Assembly (NCBI GenBank): GCA_007693595.1 | Contig: REDI01000031.1 | Location: 62,001-126,000, forward strand | Source: Deltaproteobacteria bacterium | GTDB taxonomy: Bacteria > Myxococcota_A > UBA796 > GCA-2862545 | Direction: 5' to 3' | Length of the DNA stretch: 64,000 nt | In this document: positions 53,630-62,317 of the stretch, piece after piece | Layout of the letters: each line of letters opens with the position of its first letter | Position numbering within the stretch: the stretch's first letter is position 1 | Notes under the pieces: model-generated | Databases searched by the model: none | The model's input: only the letters and a program-made list of their open reading frames with translations | Told to the model about the DNA's origin: nothing | Program-made: the position numbers and the translations under genes

Positions 53630-55138
53630 TTGTCCACCGAGATCATCTGCAACCAGACAGGTCGCGAGATCCGTGTCTCTCTGATCGAGCACGGCCAGCT
53701 CACCGAACTCCACATCGATCGAGGCGATAACCGCGGCTTTGTCGGCAACGTCTACCTCGGGCGAGTCGTTCGGGTCCTCCCTGGGATGCAGGCGGCCTTC
53801 GTCGACATCGGGCTCGAGCGTGCCGCCTTCCTCTACGTCGGCGACATCTACACGCAGACGCTCCATATGCACGTCAACGAGGCGGAGCGCCCCGAGGCGG
53901 CTCCGCAGCACAGCCGCAGCGGTCGGTCCGGCCATCCGCCCATCCAGGATCTTCTGAAGGAAGGTCAGAACATCGTCGTCCAGGTGGCCAAGGATCCCAT
54001 CGGCACGAAGGGTGCGCGGCTCACCACCCACATCGCCCTGCCAGGTCGCTACCTGGTGTTCATGCCGACGGTCGAGCACGTCGGGATCAGTCGTCGGATC
54101 GATAAAGACAAGGAGCGTCGCCGCCTTCGAGATTTCGTCGACAAGCACCGCCGCGATGGGCAGGGCTTCATCGTCCGCACCGTGTGCGAAGGTCAGCCGA
54201 CCGAGCGCCTCGAAGCCGACATGGAGTTCCTCGTCCGCATCTGGGAGCGCATCTCCGACGCGGCGAAGAAGCAGTCTGCGCCGTCGCTCCTCCACGCCGA
54301 GTATGGGGTGCTCCTCCGCACCGTCCGCGATCTCATGGATGAGCAGGTGAGCCGGGTCGTGGTCGATGATCGCTCGGCCTTCGACGCCGTCCGGGGCTTC
54401 ATGTCCGACTTCATGCCTCGGTTCAAGGATCGTGTTCAGCTCTATCGGGGCAAGGAGCCCGTCTTTGACATCTACGGCGTCGAGACCCAGATCAACAAGT
54501 CCATGGGCCGCAAGGTCTGGCTGAAGAGTGGGGGCTACCTGATCATCGATCAGACCGAGGCCTTGATGGCGATCGACGTCAACTCCGGGCGCTTCGTCGG
54601 CAAGTCCTCCCTTGAAGAGACGACCTTGCAGATCAACCTCGAAGCGGTCGAAGAGGTCGTCTACCAGCTCAGGTTGCGGAACATCGGCGGGCTCATCATC
54701 ATCGATCTCATCGACATGGATCGGGAGCACCACCGCGAGCAGGTCTACCGCACCCTCGAAGAGGCGCTGCGCAAGGATCGGGCGCGTACCAACGTCTTGC
54801 GCATCAGCGATCTGGGCCTGGTCGAGATGACCCGCAAGCGGGTACAGGAAGGACTGGACCGCTATTTGACCGAGTCCTGCCCCACCTGCTCCGGTACGGG
54901 CGTGCTTCGATCGCGCACCACGCTGTGCTACGAGATCCTCCGCGAGCTCGCGCGCGAAGCCACCCGCGCGGGATCGGCGACCGCGCTGTACGTCAACACC
55001 ACCCCCGCCATCGCCGATATGCTCTACGGCGAGCACTACGACGAAGTCGTCGCCGTCGAAGAGTCCCTCGGTCGCCGGGTGGTGGTGCGCACGCTCGGGC
55101 ACTACCACCCGGAACAGTTCGAGGTCTACGCGAAGTAG
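53630..55138 (+). CDS. rng: Ribonuclease E/G family protein (RNase G)
   Basis: A 502-residue RNase E/G catalytic core without the long C-terminal scaffold. It has an S1 region ('FVGNVYLGRVVRVLPGMQAAF'), catalytic 'MAIDVNSGRF' (Asp near 321) and 'IIIDLIDM' (near 357), and the zinc link 'ESCPTCSGTG' (CPxC near 416). It starts rRNA and mRNA maturation at single-stranded sites. The TTG at 53630 has AGGAG at 5-9 bases and matches the usual RNase G start ('STEIICN'). An ATG at 53582 adds 16 residues but lacks an RBS. Confidence 0.92.
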   Translation: MSTEIICNQTGREIRVSLIEHGQLTELHIDRGDNRGFVGNVYLGRVVRVLPGMQAAFVDIGLERAAFLYVGDIYTQTLHMHVNEAERPEAAPQHSRSGRSGHPPIQDLLKEGQNIVVQVAKDPIGTKGARLTTHIALPGRYLVFMPTVEHVGISRRIDKDKERRRLRDFVDKHRRDGQGFIVRTVCEGQPTERLEADMEFLVRIWERISDAAKKQSAPSLLHAEYGVLLRTVRDLMDEQVSRVVVDDRSAFDAVRGFMSDFMPRFKDRVQLYRGKEPVFDIYGVETQINKSMGRKVWLKSGGYLIIDQTEALMAIDVNSGRFVGKSSLEETTLQINLEAVEEVVYQLRLRNIGGLIIIDLIDMDREHHREQVYRTLEEALRKDRARTNVLRISDLGLVEMTRKRVQEGLDRYLTESCPTCSGTGVLRSRTTLCYEILRELAREATRAGSATALYVNTTPAIADMLYGEHYDEVVAVEESLGRRVVVRTLGHYHPEQFEVYAK

Positions 55139-55154
55139 CTCGGCGTCTGGGCGC

Positions 55155-56690
55155 TCAGTCTTCGGGGCCGATCCACCGGACCTCCACCAGATCGGTCCGC
55201 CGATCCTCCCAGTTGTGGACCGTTCCTTCGCGGCGCTGGCGTCGGGCGAGCTCCAGATCGATCTCGTGTACCAGGACGGTCTCAAGGTTCGGCGGCGCCT
55301 CCATGGCGATCCCATCGAGGGGAAACTGGACGTCGGAGGGGGTGTAGAGCGCGCTGCCCGCGTAGTGCACATCGGCGTTGGCCACGTGAGGGAGCAGCCC
55401 CACGCACCCCGCGGTGACGATGAAGAGGTGGTTCTCGATGGCGCGGGCATGAGCGCAGGTGCTCACCCGCACATGCCCGTAGCGATCCGTGGTGTTGTAC
55501 GGCACCAGGATGACTCTGGCGCCCCGCTCGGTCAGCAGGCGCGCGAGCTCAGGGAACTCGACATCGTAGCAGATCAGGACCCCGACCCGACCGCAGTCTA
55601 GATCGAAGGTCTTTAGGGTCTCACCACCCTTTACGCCCCACCAGCGCGCTTCGTCGGGGGTGATGTGCAGCTTGGGCTGGTGTTCGACCTTGCCGCTACG
55701 ATGGCAGATCGGCGCGATGTTTCGCAGGGTCCCGTCGGGTTGCAGGATGAGGTGGCTGCCGCCGACGATGTTGACGGCGTACTTGACCGCCAAGGTCGAG
55801 AGCATGTCTTCGATCCTGGTGGCGAAGGAGGACAAGGCGCGTGCGCCTTCGGCGGGTCGTCGGATCCCGTCGATCAGCGAGAGCAAGGGGAGGCTGAAGA
55901 GCTCGGGAAAGAGCAAGATGTCGGCGCGACGATCGCTCGCCACCTCGACGCAGAACTCGACGCGTGAGGCGAACTCTTGCCAGGAGTCGATCGCCCCCAT
56001 CTGCCACTGGACAAAGCCGACGCGAAGGCGCTGGACTGCGCGACGTCGGCGACGACGCGAGCGGTCGGGGACGTGATCGAGGTTGGGCCAGACCAAGCTG
56101 GTGGCGTAGCCGGCGGAGTCCTCGTCGTCGGGGAGGTAGTCTTCGATGATCGCCTCGAGCACGAAGCCGTTGGAGACCTGAGCAGTCAAGACGGGGTCGA
56201 AGAGCCGTTTATCGAGGACCTTCTTGACGTATTCGGTGGCGCTCAGCTCGCCTTGGTAGCGCCCGTAGCCGGGGATGCGGCCCCCGATCGCGATCCGTGC
56301 CAGGTTGAGGCGCCGGCAGAGATCCTTGCGGGCCTCGTAGAGTCGCCGCGAGAGGCGCTTGCCGCGGTGGTCGGGGTGGACCTGGATCTCGATCCCGTAC
56401 AAGGTGTCGCCTTCGGGGTCGTGGTTGGTGATCTTGCCGTCGTCCGAGAGCGTACGCCAGTCGTGCCACTCCTCGTAGTCGTCGGAGTCGACGATCAAGG
56501 CGCCGGCGCTCGCCACGATCTGCCCTTCGATCTCGATGCAGAGCTGGCCCTCGGGGAAGGTCCCGACCTGCGAGGTGAAGTCTTCGAGGCTCCAAGGGGG
56601 CATGTTTGGGAAGCAGGCCTTCTGGAGCGCGACGATCGCGTCGTGATCGTCCAGGGTGAGCTGGCGTAGCGTCAAATGCGGCGTCGCCAC
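55155..56690 (-). CDS. GNAT acetyltransferase / carbon-nitrogen hydrolase fusion
   Basis: At 511 residues it joins a GNAT domain (about 1-200: 'VHPDHRGKRLSRRLYEAR') to a nitrilase-family hydrolase (about 225-500). The hydrolase triad is Glu in 'LFPELFSL' (near 265), Lys in 'QPKLHITP' (near 340) and Cys in 'VLICYDVEFPE' (near 371). This bifunctional architecture is known in bacteria, but its substrate is not established. The start lies 147 bases from the divergent RecD2-like gene. Confidence 0.9.
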   Translation of the reverse strand: MATPHLTLRQLTLDDHDAIVALQKACFPNMPPWSLEDFTSQVGTFPEGQLCIEIEGQIVASAGALIVDSDDYEEWHDWRTLSDDGKITNHDPEGDTLYGIEIQVHPDHRGKRLSRRLYEARKDLCRRLNLARIAIGGRIPGYGRYQGELSATEYVKKVLDKRLFDPVLTAQVSNGFVLEAIIEDYLPDDEDSAGYATSLVWPNLDHVPDRSRRRRRRAVQRLRVGFVQWQMGAIDSWQEFASRVEFCVEVASDRRADILLFPELFSLPLLSLIDGIRRPAEGARALSSFATRIEDMLSTLAVKYAVNIVGGSHLILQPDGTLRNIAPICHRSGKVEHQPKLHITPDEARWWGVKGGETLKTFDLDCGRVGVLICYDVEFPELARLLTERGARVILVPYNTTDRYGHVRVSTCAHARAIENHLFIVTAGCVGLLPHVANADVHYAGSALYTPSDVQFPLDGIAMEAPPNLETVLVHEIDLELARRQRREGTVHNWEDRRTDLVEVRWIGPED

Positions 56691-56837
56691 GGGGACTCCT
56701 AGCAGGGCTGTTGGGAAGTGGGAACGTCGCTCTCCGGGAGTCTGGCTCCCGTCGCACGCAGCCTTGTGCTATCGAGCGGGCATGGCACCGCCCACCCCGC
56801 TGCTGTCCTTCTTCGGCGCATCCCCTGAGGAGGTCTG

Positions 56838-59045
56838 TTGAGCGAATCGTCTCCGACGTGGCTCGAAGGCCGGCTCGAGCGGGTCGTTTGGGCCTCGGAT
56901 GATGGCGGCTACGCGGTCGTCAAGGTTCGAACAGAGGGCGGCACGGTGACGGCGGTGGGGGACATCGGGCTGCTCGCCGACGAGGCCGAGCCCGATGACT
57001 TCGTCGCGGTCGAGGGGCGCTGGGAGGAGCACGCGGTCCACGGCCGCCAGTTCCGCGCGACGGGCTTTCTGCAGGGCCTCCCCCGCACCCTCGAGGGGCT
57101 CGCTCTCTACCTCTCCCAGGCGGGCATTCCGGGTGTGGGCAAGGCGATCGCGGGTCGGATCGTGAAGGTGTTTGGGGTCTCCGCCCTCCATGTGCTCGCC
57201 GAGGAGCCCCAGCGACTCAGCGAGGTCCCTGGGCTCGGCCCGGCGCGAATCGAGGCGATCACCGAACGCTGGGAGCGCGACGCTCAGGGATCCGCGCTGG
57301 CGGTCCGCTTGCGCGCCCTCGGACTCTCGCCCCGCATCGTTCGTCGGATTCGGGAGCGCTATGGGGAACGGTCCGCGGCGGTCGTCGCCCGGGAGCCCTA
57401 CCGCCTCACCGAAGAGATCACTGGGGTCGGCTTTCATACCGCCGATGCTCTGGCTCGTCAGCAGGGCTTGCCCGAGGACGATCCGGCGCGGCTGCGCGCC
57501 GCGGCGCTGCACGCTCTCCGACGAGCCGAGAGCGAGGGCCACGCCTACCTCGACCGGGCGCGCTTGTCGCGGGCGGTGGAGGCGCTCGGGGTGCCGATCG
57601 ATGGCCTCGACGCCGCGCTCGACGGGGTCGCGATGGATCGCCGGCTCATCATCGAGCCGATGGGTCGAAGCGAAGACCCCTTCGTCCTGCCACCCGCGCA
57701 CCCTCAGGACCGCCTCTGGCTGCCTTGGCTGCATCGTGCCGAGCTCGAGGTCGCGGAGGCGGTCTGCGTGCGTGCGGGTGCGGAGCGGCCGGATCCTGCC
57801 CTCGCCGTCGAGATCGCCGCAGCCGAGGCCTTCGAGCGGGTGAGCCTGGGCGAGGAGCAGCGCCGAGCGGTGGAGCTGGCCCTGAGCGGTGGCATGGTCA
57901 TCCTCACCGGGGGTCCTGGCACGGGGAAGACGACCTTGCTCCGGGTGCTCCTTCGAGTCGCCAGGGAGCGAGGTCAGACCTGGACCCTCGCCTCTCCGAC
58001 CGGGCGCGCCGCCCGACGTCTCGAAGAAGCGACCGGCCAGCCCGCCAGCACCGTCCACCGCCTGTTGGAGCTTCGTCCAGGTGAAGGGGGATTTCAGCGG
58101 GGGCCCGAGAACCCCCTCGAGCTGGAGGGGCTGGTGATCGACGAGGTGAGCATGGTGGATCTACCGCTCATGGAGGCGCTCATGCGGGCGCTGCCCCCCG
58201 AACCCATCCCGATCGTCCTGGTGGGCGACGCCGATCAGCTCCCCTCGGTGGGCCCTGGACAGATCCTCCATGACCTGATTTTTAGCGACGCGGTGCCGGT
58301 CGTGCGGCTCCACCGGGTCTATCGCCAGGGCGAGGGCTCGGGGATCCTCGAGGCTGCGGCCTCGATCCTCACGGGCCAGGTTCCCCGAAGCGGCGAGCGC
58401 GCACCGTGGGAGGACTGCTTCTTGCTTGAGCGTCAAGATCCCGACCGAGCGGTTGAGACGCTGCTCACCGTCGTCTCGGAGCGCTTGCCCGCGCTCGGTT
58501 TCGAGGTGCCCGATCAGGTGCAGGTGCTCACCCCCGTCCGCCGCGGGGCGCTGGGCACCGAGGGCCTCAACCGGGTCCTACAGGCTCGCCTGAACCCCGA
58601 CGGTCGCGAGATCTCTCGTGGCGGGCGCTCCTTCCGCGAGGGCGATCGGGTGATCTGTACCCGCAATCGCTACGACGTCGAGGTCTTCAATGGAGATGTT
58701 GGCAAGGTCCTCGGTGCCGATCGGAGCGGGCTGAGGATCGACTTCGAGGGGCGACGCATCGACTGGGCCTGGGAGGAGCTGTCGAGCTTGGAGCTCGCCT
58801 ACGCGATCACCGTGCACAAGAGTCAAGGCAGCGAGTATCCCGCGGTGGTGCTCGCGCTGCACCCGAGCCACGGGATCATGCTCCGACGGACGTTGTTCTA
58901 CACCGCCGTCACGAGGGCCCGCGACTTCTTGTGCGTGGTCGGTTCGAACCGCGCATGGCGCCGGGCGGTCGACCAAGCCCGTGGCGAAGAGCGCCTCACG
59001 CAGCTCGCGGCGCGGATTGCGGAGCGACGAGAGGGAGCCCGGTAG
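56838..59045 (+). CDS. recD2: RecD2-like superfamily 1B DNA helicase
   Basis: At 735 residues it has an OB-like N-terminus, a helix-hairpin-helix region ('IPGVGKAIAGRIV', 'VPGLGPARI', 'GVGFHTADALA'), motif I 'GGPGTGKTTLL' (near 357), motif II 'VIDEVSMVD', motif III 'VGDADQLPSVG' and late 'YAITVHKSQGSEY' and 'TAVTRARDFL'. It unwinds 5'-3' and acts in DNA repair without RecBC. The TTG start has GAGGAGG 5 bases upstream. It is the RecBC-independent class by length and HhH content. No recB or recC lies nearby. Confidence 0.92.
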   Translation: MSESSPTWLEGRLERVVWASDDGGYAVVKVRTEGGTVTAVGDIGLLADEAEPDDFVAVEGRWEEHAVHGRQFRATGFLQGLPRTLEGLALYLSQAGIPGVGKAIAGRIVKVFGVSALHVLAEEPQRLSEVPGLGPARIEAITERWERDAQGSALAVRLRALGLSPRIVRRIRERYGERSAAVVAREPYRLTEEITGVGFHTADALARQQGLPEDDPARLRAAALHALRRAESEGHAYLDRARLSRAVEALGVPIDGLDAALDGVAMDRRLIIEPMGRSEDPFVLPPAHPQDRLWLPWLHRAELEVAEAVCVRAGAERPDPALAVEIAAAEAFERVSLGEEQRRAVELALSGGMVILTGGPGTGKTTLLRVLLRVARERGQTWTLASPTGRAARRLEEATGQPASTVHRLLELRPGEGGFQRGPENPLELEGLVIDEVSMVDLPLMEALMRALPPEPIPIVLVGDADQLPSVGPGQILHDLIFSDAVPVVRLHRVYRQGEGSGILEAAASILTGQVPRSGERAPWEDCFLLERQDPDRAVETLLTVVSERLPALGFEVPDQVQVLTPVRRGALGTEGLNRVLQARLNPDGREISRGGRSFREGDRVICTRNRYDVEVFNGDVGKVLGADRSGLRIDFEGRRIDWAWEELSSLELAYAITVHKSQGSEYPAVVLALHPSHGIMLRRTLFYTAVTRARDFLCVVGSNRAWRRAVDQARGEERLTQLAARIAERREGAR

Positions 59046-59049
59046 ACGT

Positions 59050-59068
59050 TCCTTGGCTGTTGCAAGGA
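59050..59068. terminator. Hairpin between convergent genes
   Basis: TCCTTG and CAAGGA pair around a 7-base loop, just after the RecD2-like stop codon. No U-run follows. Confidence 0.4.
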
Positions 59069-59081
59069 GGACCGGGCGGGC

Positions 59082-59522
59082 TCAGGGACTCGAGCGGAAC
59101 GTGTAGACCGCGACGATCTCAGCGACCTGCTTGCCCTTGGCGTCGTAGATCGCCACGATGACGTCCGCTTCGGTGCGCCCGGTCTCTTTGAGGCCGCGCT
59201 GCACATCGTCGACGAAGGCGTCGTCGAGGGCGGCGCTGGCGATGATGTCGGTGGTCGCTCGATGGAGATACTTGATCCCCGTGGCCTTCTGCAGCGAGGT
59301 GATGCTCGCGAGCACCGGATGGGTGCCGACGGCGACGCCCGCCGCGGCCTCGCCTGCGGCAAAGACTGCGCTCGTGTGCATACCCCCTGCATGATCCTTC
59401 AGCGGGTCCGAGAGGGGAAGCTTGAGCGAGACTCGGCCGGGCCGTGCCTGCTCCACCGTGATACCCAGAGTCTCCAAGTAGGGGACCGATCGAAGGGCGT
59501 TGATGAGCGCTTGAACCGACAT
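59082..59522 (-). CDS. Hotdog-fold thioesterase-like protein
   Basis: A 146-residue hotdog-fold protein with 'LPLSDPLKDHAGGMHTSAVFA', which fits a PaaI/DUF4442-like group. 'HAGGMHTSA' matches the active-site helix region of this superfamily. It may hydrolyse acyl-CoA or bind acyl chains. GGAGG precedes the ATG. It is divergent from rlmN. Confidence 0.8.
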   Translation of the reverse strand: MSVQALINALRSVPYLETLGITVEQARPGRVSLKLPLSDPLKDHAGGMHTSAVFAAGEAAAGVAVGTHPVLASITSLQKATGIKYLHRATTDIIASAALDDAFVDDVQRGLKETGRTEADVIVAIYDAKGKQVAEIVAVYTFRSSP

Positions 59523-59590
59523 CCGTCCGCCTCCATCGCGAGCCTTGCCGCACCCTAGCACCTGCGCGCCAACCCGCACTGAGCTCTGTC

Positions 59591-60760
59591 ATGAAGTTAC
59601 CTTCTTCCAAGCCTATTGCTCCTTCGCGCGCACATCGGCTCCGGTGCGATGCGCAGGGCCGAGTCGACCTCAAGTGTCTGACGCTGACCGAGCTCGAGGC
59701 GTGGGTCATGCAGGAGCTCGGTGGGGATCCCGCCCTGGCGCAGCGCATCTATCAGGGGCTCTGGCAGGGGGGCGCCCGCACCGTCGACGAGCTGCCCGAT
59801 GTGGGCGCTGCCTGGCGATCGGCCCTGCGCAACGCGGCGTTCGTGTCCATGCTCGAGCCCGATCTGGTGCTCGCGAGCGACGATGGAACGCGAAAGTACC
59901 TCTGGCGCCTCGAAGATGGACACCGCATCGAGAGCGTGCTCATCCCCGATGGCGATCGGCTCACCCTCTGCATGTCCTCCCAGGTGGGCTGCGCCATGGC
60001 CTGCACCTTCTGCCTCACCGGCGATCTGGGGCTCAAGCGGCAGCTCAAGGCGAGCGAGATCGCCAACCAGCCGCTTCAGGTCGGCCTGCAGCTCGCTCGT
60101 GAGGACGGACGGCGCATCACCAACCTCGTGCTCATGGGCATGGGCGAGCCCCTGCACAACCTGCCGAACCTCATCCCAGCGCTCACCAACTGCCTGCACG
60201 ATCTCGGGATGAACTTCAGCCATCGTCGAGTCACGGTGTCGACGGTGGGGCTGGTCCATAAGATGGTGGAGCTCGCCGAGGCGCTCCCCGTCAACCTGGC
60301 GGTCAGCGTCAACGCGACCACCGAGGCGCAGCGGCGCCAGATCATGCCCATCACCCGCAAGCACAGCCTCGCGAAGCTCATCGAGGCGATGGAGCGTTTC
60401 CCGCTGCCCAACAACAAGCGCATCACGATCGAGTATGTCATGATCGCGGGATTCAACGATTCGCTCGATGATGCCGCACGTCTCTTCGAGCTGCTTGAGC
60501 GCGTGCGGGCCAAGGTCAACCTCATCCCCTACAATGAGAACCCCGACCGCGACCTGCGGACCCCTCCCCACGACCGAGTCAAGGCCTTCCAACACTACCT
60601 CGTGAGCCGTGGCCTCTCGTGCTCCATCCGTACCACCCGAGGCACCGACATCTCCGCCGCCTGCGGTCAGCTCGGAAAGGCTCGACAGCAGGCCACCGAG
60701 CATGGCTGGCTCTCCGACGCGCGCCGCGTCGCAGGGTTCGCCCCCTTCCCAACCTCCTGA
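59591..60760 (+). CDS. rlmN: Dual-specificity 23S rRNA/tRNA A2 methyltransferase RlmN
   Basis: A 389-residue radical-SAM enzyme with 'CAMACTFC' (CxxxCxxC, near 133-140), 'MGMGEPLHNL', 'VSTVGLVHKM', and the late catalytic Cys in 'ISAACGQLG'. It methylates C2 of A2503 in 23S rRNA and A37 of tRNAs. The start has no strong Shine-Dalgarno, but the ATG is the only one that gives the full N-terminal domain. The MTA phosphorylase gene follows 28 bases on. Confidence 0.94.
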   Translation: MKLPSSKPIAPSRAHRLRCDAQGRVDLKCLTLTELEAWVMQELGGDPALAQRIYQGLWQGGARTVDELPDVGAAWRSALRNAAFVSMLEPDLVLASDDGTRKYLWRLEDGHRIESVLIPDGDRLTLCMSSQVGCAMACTFCLTGDLGLKRQLKASEIANQPLQVGLQLAREDGRRITNLVLMGMGEPLHNLPNLIPALTNCLHDLGMNFSHRRVTVSTVGLVHKMVELAEALPVNLAVSVNATTEAQRRQIMPITRKHSLAKLIEAMERFPLPNNKRITIEYVMIAGFNDSLDDAARLFELLERVRAKVNLIPYNENPDRDLRTPPHDRVKAFQHYLVSRGLSCSIRTTRGTDISAACGQLGKARQQATEHGWLSDARRVAGFAPFPTS

Positions 60761-60788
60761 ACCCTTCTCTACGCCTTATGGAGTTCAC

Positions 60789-61649
60789 ATGCCACGTATA
60801 GGCATCCTCGGAGGCAGCGGCCTCTACGACATGCCCGGCCTCAAGGACCGTCGCGAAGAGCGCGTCGACACCCCCTTCGGCTCCCCTTCCGACGCGATCT
60901 TGCTCGGCGATCTCGACGGAGAGACCCTCGCCTTCTTGCCTCGGCACGGGCGCGGCCATCGCTTCAACCCCTCCGAAGTCAACTATCGAGCCAATGTCTG
61001 GGCGCTCCGCAAGCTCGGTGTCGAGTGGATCATCAGCGTGAGCGCGGTGGGTAGCCTGCGCGAAGAGGTGGTTCCGGGGCACGTCGTCGTCATCGACCAG
61101 TTCATCGATCGCACCAAGGGTCGGCACGCCACCTTCTTCGAGGGCGGCGTTGTGGGGCACATCGCCTTCGCCGACCCGGTCTGCTCCACCCTGCGCGGCT
61201 TCCTCCTCCAGGCTGCGAACGAGGCAGGCGCGACGGTGCACGATGGCGGTACATATGTTTGCATGGAGGGGCCGGCCTTCTCGACCCGCGCGGAGTCTCA
61301 TCTATACCGTTCTTGGGGGGGCAAGGTCATCGGCATGACCAACCTGCCCGAGGCTAAGCTGGCGCGCGAGGCGGGGATCTCCTACGCGACCCTGGCCATG
61401 GCGACCGACTACGACTGCTGGCACGAGGCCCACGACGCCGTCACGGTCGATCAGGTTGTCGCGACCCTCAAAAAGAACGTCGCCCTCGCTCAGCGCGCCG
61501 TGGCCCACGCCGTGCCGCTCATCCTCTCTCACGCAGGCCCATGCCCCGCCTCCCGGGCCGCCGAGGGTGCGATCATGACCGATCCCTCCAAGATCCCTAC
61601 CGATCGTCGCGAGGCCCTGGCGGTGATCGCCGGCCAGTTCTTGGGCTAG
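60789..61649 (+). CDS. mtnP: S-methyl-5'-thioadenosine phosphorylase
   Basis: At 286 residues it has 'GILGGSGLYDMPGL', 'RHGRGHRFNPSEVNYRANVW', 'VSAVGSLREEVVPG', 'YVCMEGPAFSTRAES' and 'ATDYDCWH'. These are the phosphate-, ribose- and base-contact motifs of MTAP. It recycles MTA from polyamine synthesis into adenine. It differs from the PNP at 4459 in the C-terminal motifs. The RodZ-like gene follows 2 bases after its stop. Confidence 0.93.
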   Translation: MPRIGILGGSGLYDMPGLKDRREERVDTPFGSPSDAILLGDLDGETLAFLPRHGRGHRFNPSEVNYRANVWALRKLGVEWIISVSAVGSLREEVVPGHVVVIDQFIDRTKGRHATFFEGGVVGHIAFADPVCSTLRGFLLQAANEAGATVHDGGTYVCMEGPAFSTRAESHLYRSWGGKVIGMTNLPEAKLAREAGISYATLAMATDYDCWHEAHDAVTVDQVVATLKKNVALAQRAVAHAVPLILSHAGPCPASRAAEGAIMTDPSKIPTDRREALAVIAGQFLG

Positions 61650-61651
61650 CC

Positions 61652-62317
61652 GTGGTCGCCCATCGCTCCAAGCACCCCGGTCCCGAGCAGCTTCGTCGGC
61701 TCCGAGGCCTTCGTCAGGCGGCTCAGCTATCGCTCGACGCGGTGGCGGAGCGGACGGGTCTCCCCGTCGCGCATGTCGAGGCCCTGGAGCAGGGGAAGAT
61801 CGACGAGCTGCCGTCGGGCCCCTATGTGCTGGCCTACTACCGGCTGGTTCTCGGCGCGGTGGGTGGCGAGGAGCTGCTGCAGGAGCTCGAGGATCCCCCG
61901 CCGGTCGAGGCTAACGGCCTGCCGCTCTGGATGATCCGCGGGGTCGCGATCGCGGCGGTGCTCTTGCTCGCGACCCTCACGGTCGTGCAGGTCCGACAGC
62001 TCGGGCTCGACGATGTCGCTGTGCTCACGGAGGCGCTCTCGGGTCGCTCGGCGGCGACGGGGCCTGATCTGCTCGTGGTGATCACGCCCCGAAAGGAGTC
62101 TCGGTTCAGGGTTTGGAGCGATGGCGAGTCGGCCTTTGAAGGGGTGCTGGCTCCTGGCGTAGCGAAGGCTTTCTCGGCGAGCGACAGGCTCGAGATCGAG
62201 CTTGCGGGAGCCGAGGTGGCTCATATCGAATACAACGGCGACCCCGTGGTGCCTCAAGGGCGGCAGGGGGTGCCGCGTCGGCTGATCTTCATCGACGATC
62301 TCTCTCCTGGGGACTGA
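61652..62317 (+). CDS. RodZ-like HTH/transmembrane protein
   Basis: A 221-residue protein with a cytoplasmic Xre-type HTH ('LRGLRQAAQLSLDAVAERTG', 12-60), a membrane helix ('GVAIAAVLLLATLTVVQV', near 100) and a beta-rich periplasmic domain with 'KESRFRVWSDGESAFEGVL'. This is the RodZ/YfgA layout, which links MreB to the wall. The GTG start lies 2 bases after the mtnP stop codon, so it is probably coupled. The stop overlaps the mgtE start (TGATG). Confidence 0.82.
   Translation: MVAHRSKHPGPEQLRRLRGLRQAAQLSLDAVAERTGLPVAHVEALEQGKIDELPSGPYVLAYYRLVLGAVGGEELLQELEDPPPVEANGLPLWMIRGVAIAAVLLLATLTVVQVRQLGLDDVAVLTEALSGRSAATGPDLLVVITPRKESRFRVWSDGESAFEGVLAPGVAKAFSASDRLEIELAGAEVAHIEYNGDPVVPQGRQGVPRRLIFIDDLSPGD

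Noticed and set aside
58936-58950. GGTTCGAACC motif resembling a tRNA T-arm
   Set aside because: It lies within the RecD2-like gene and no cloverleaf forms around it.
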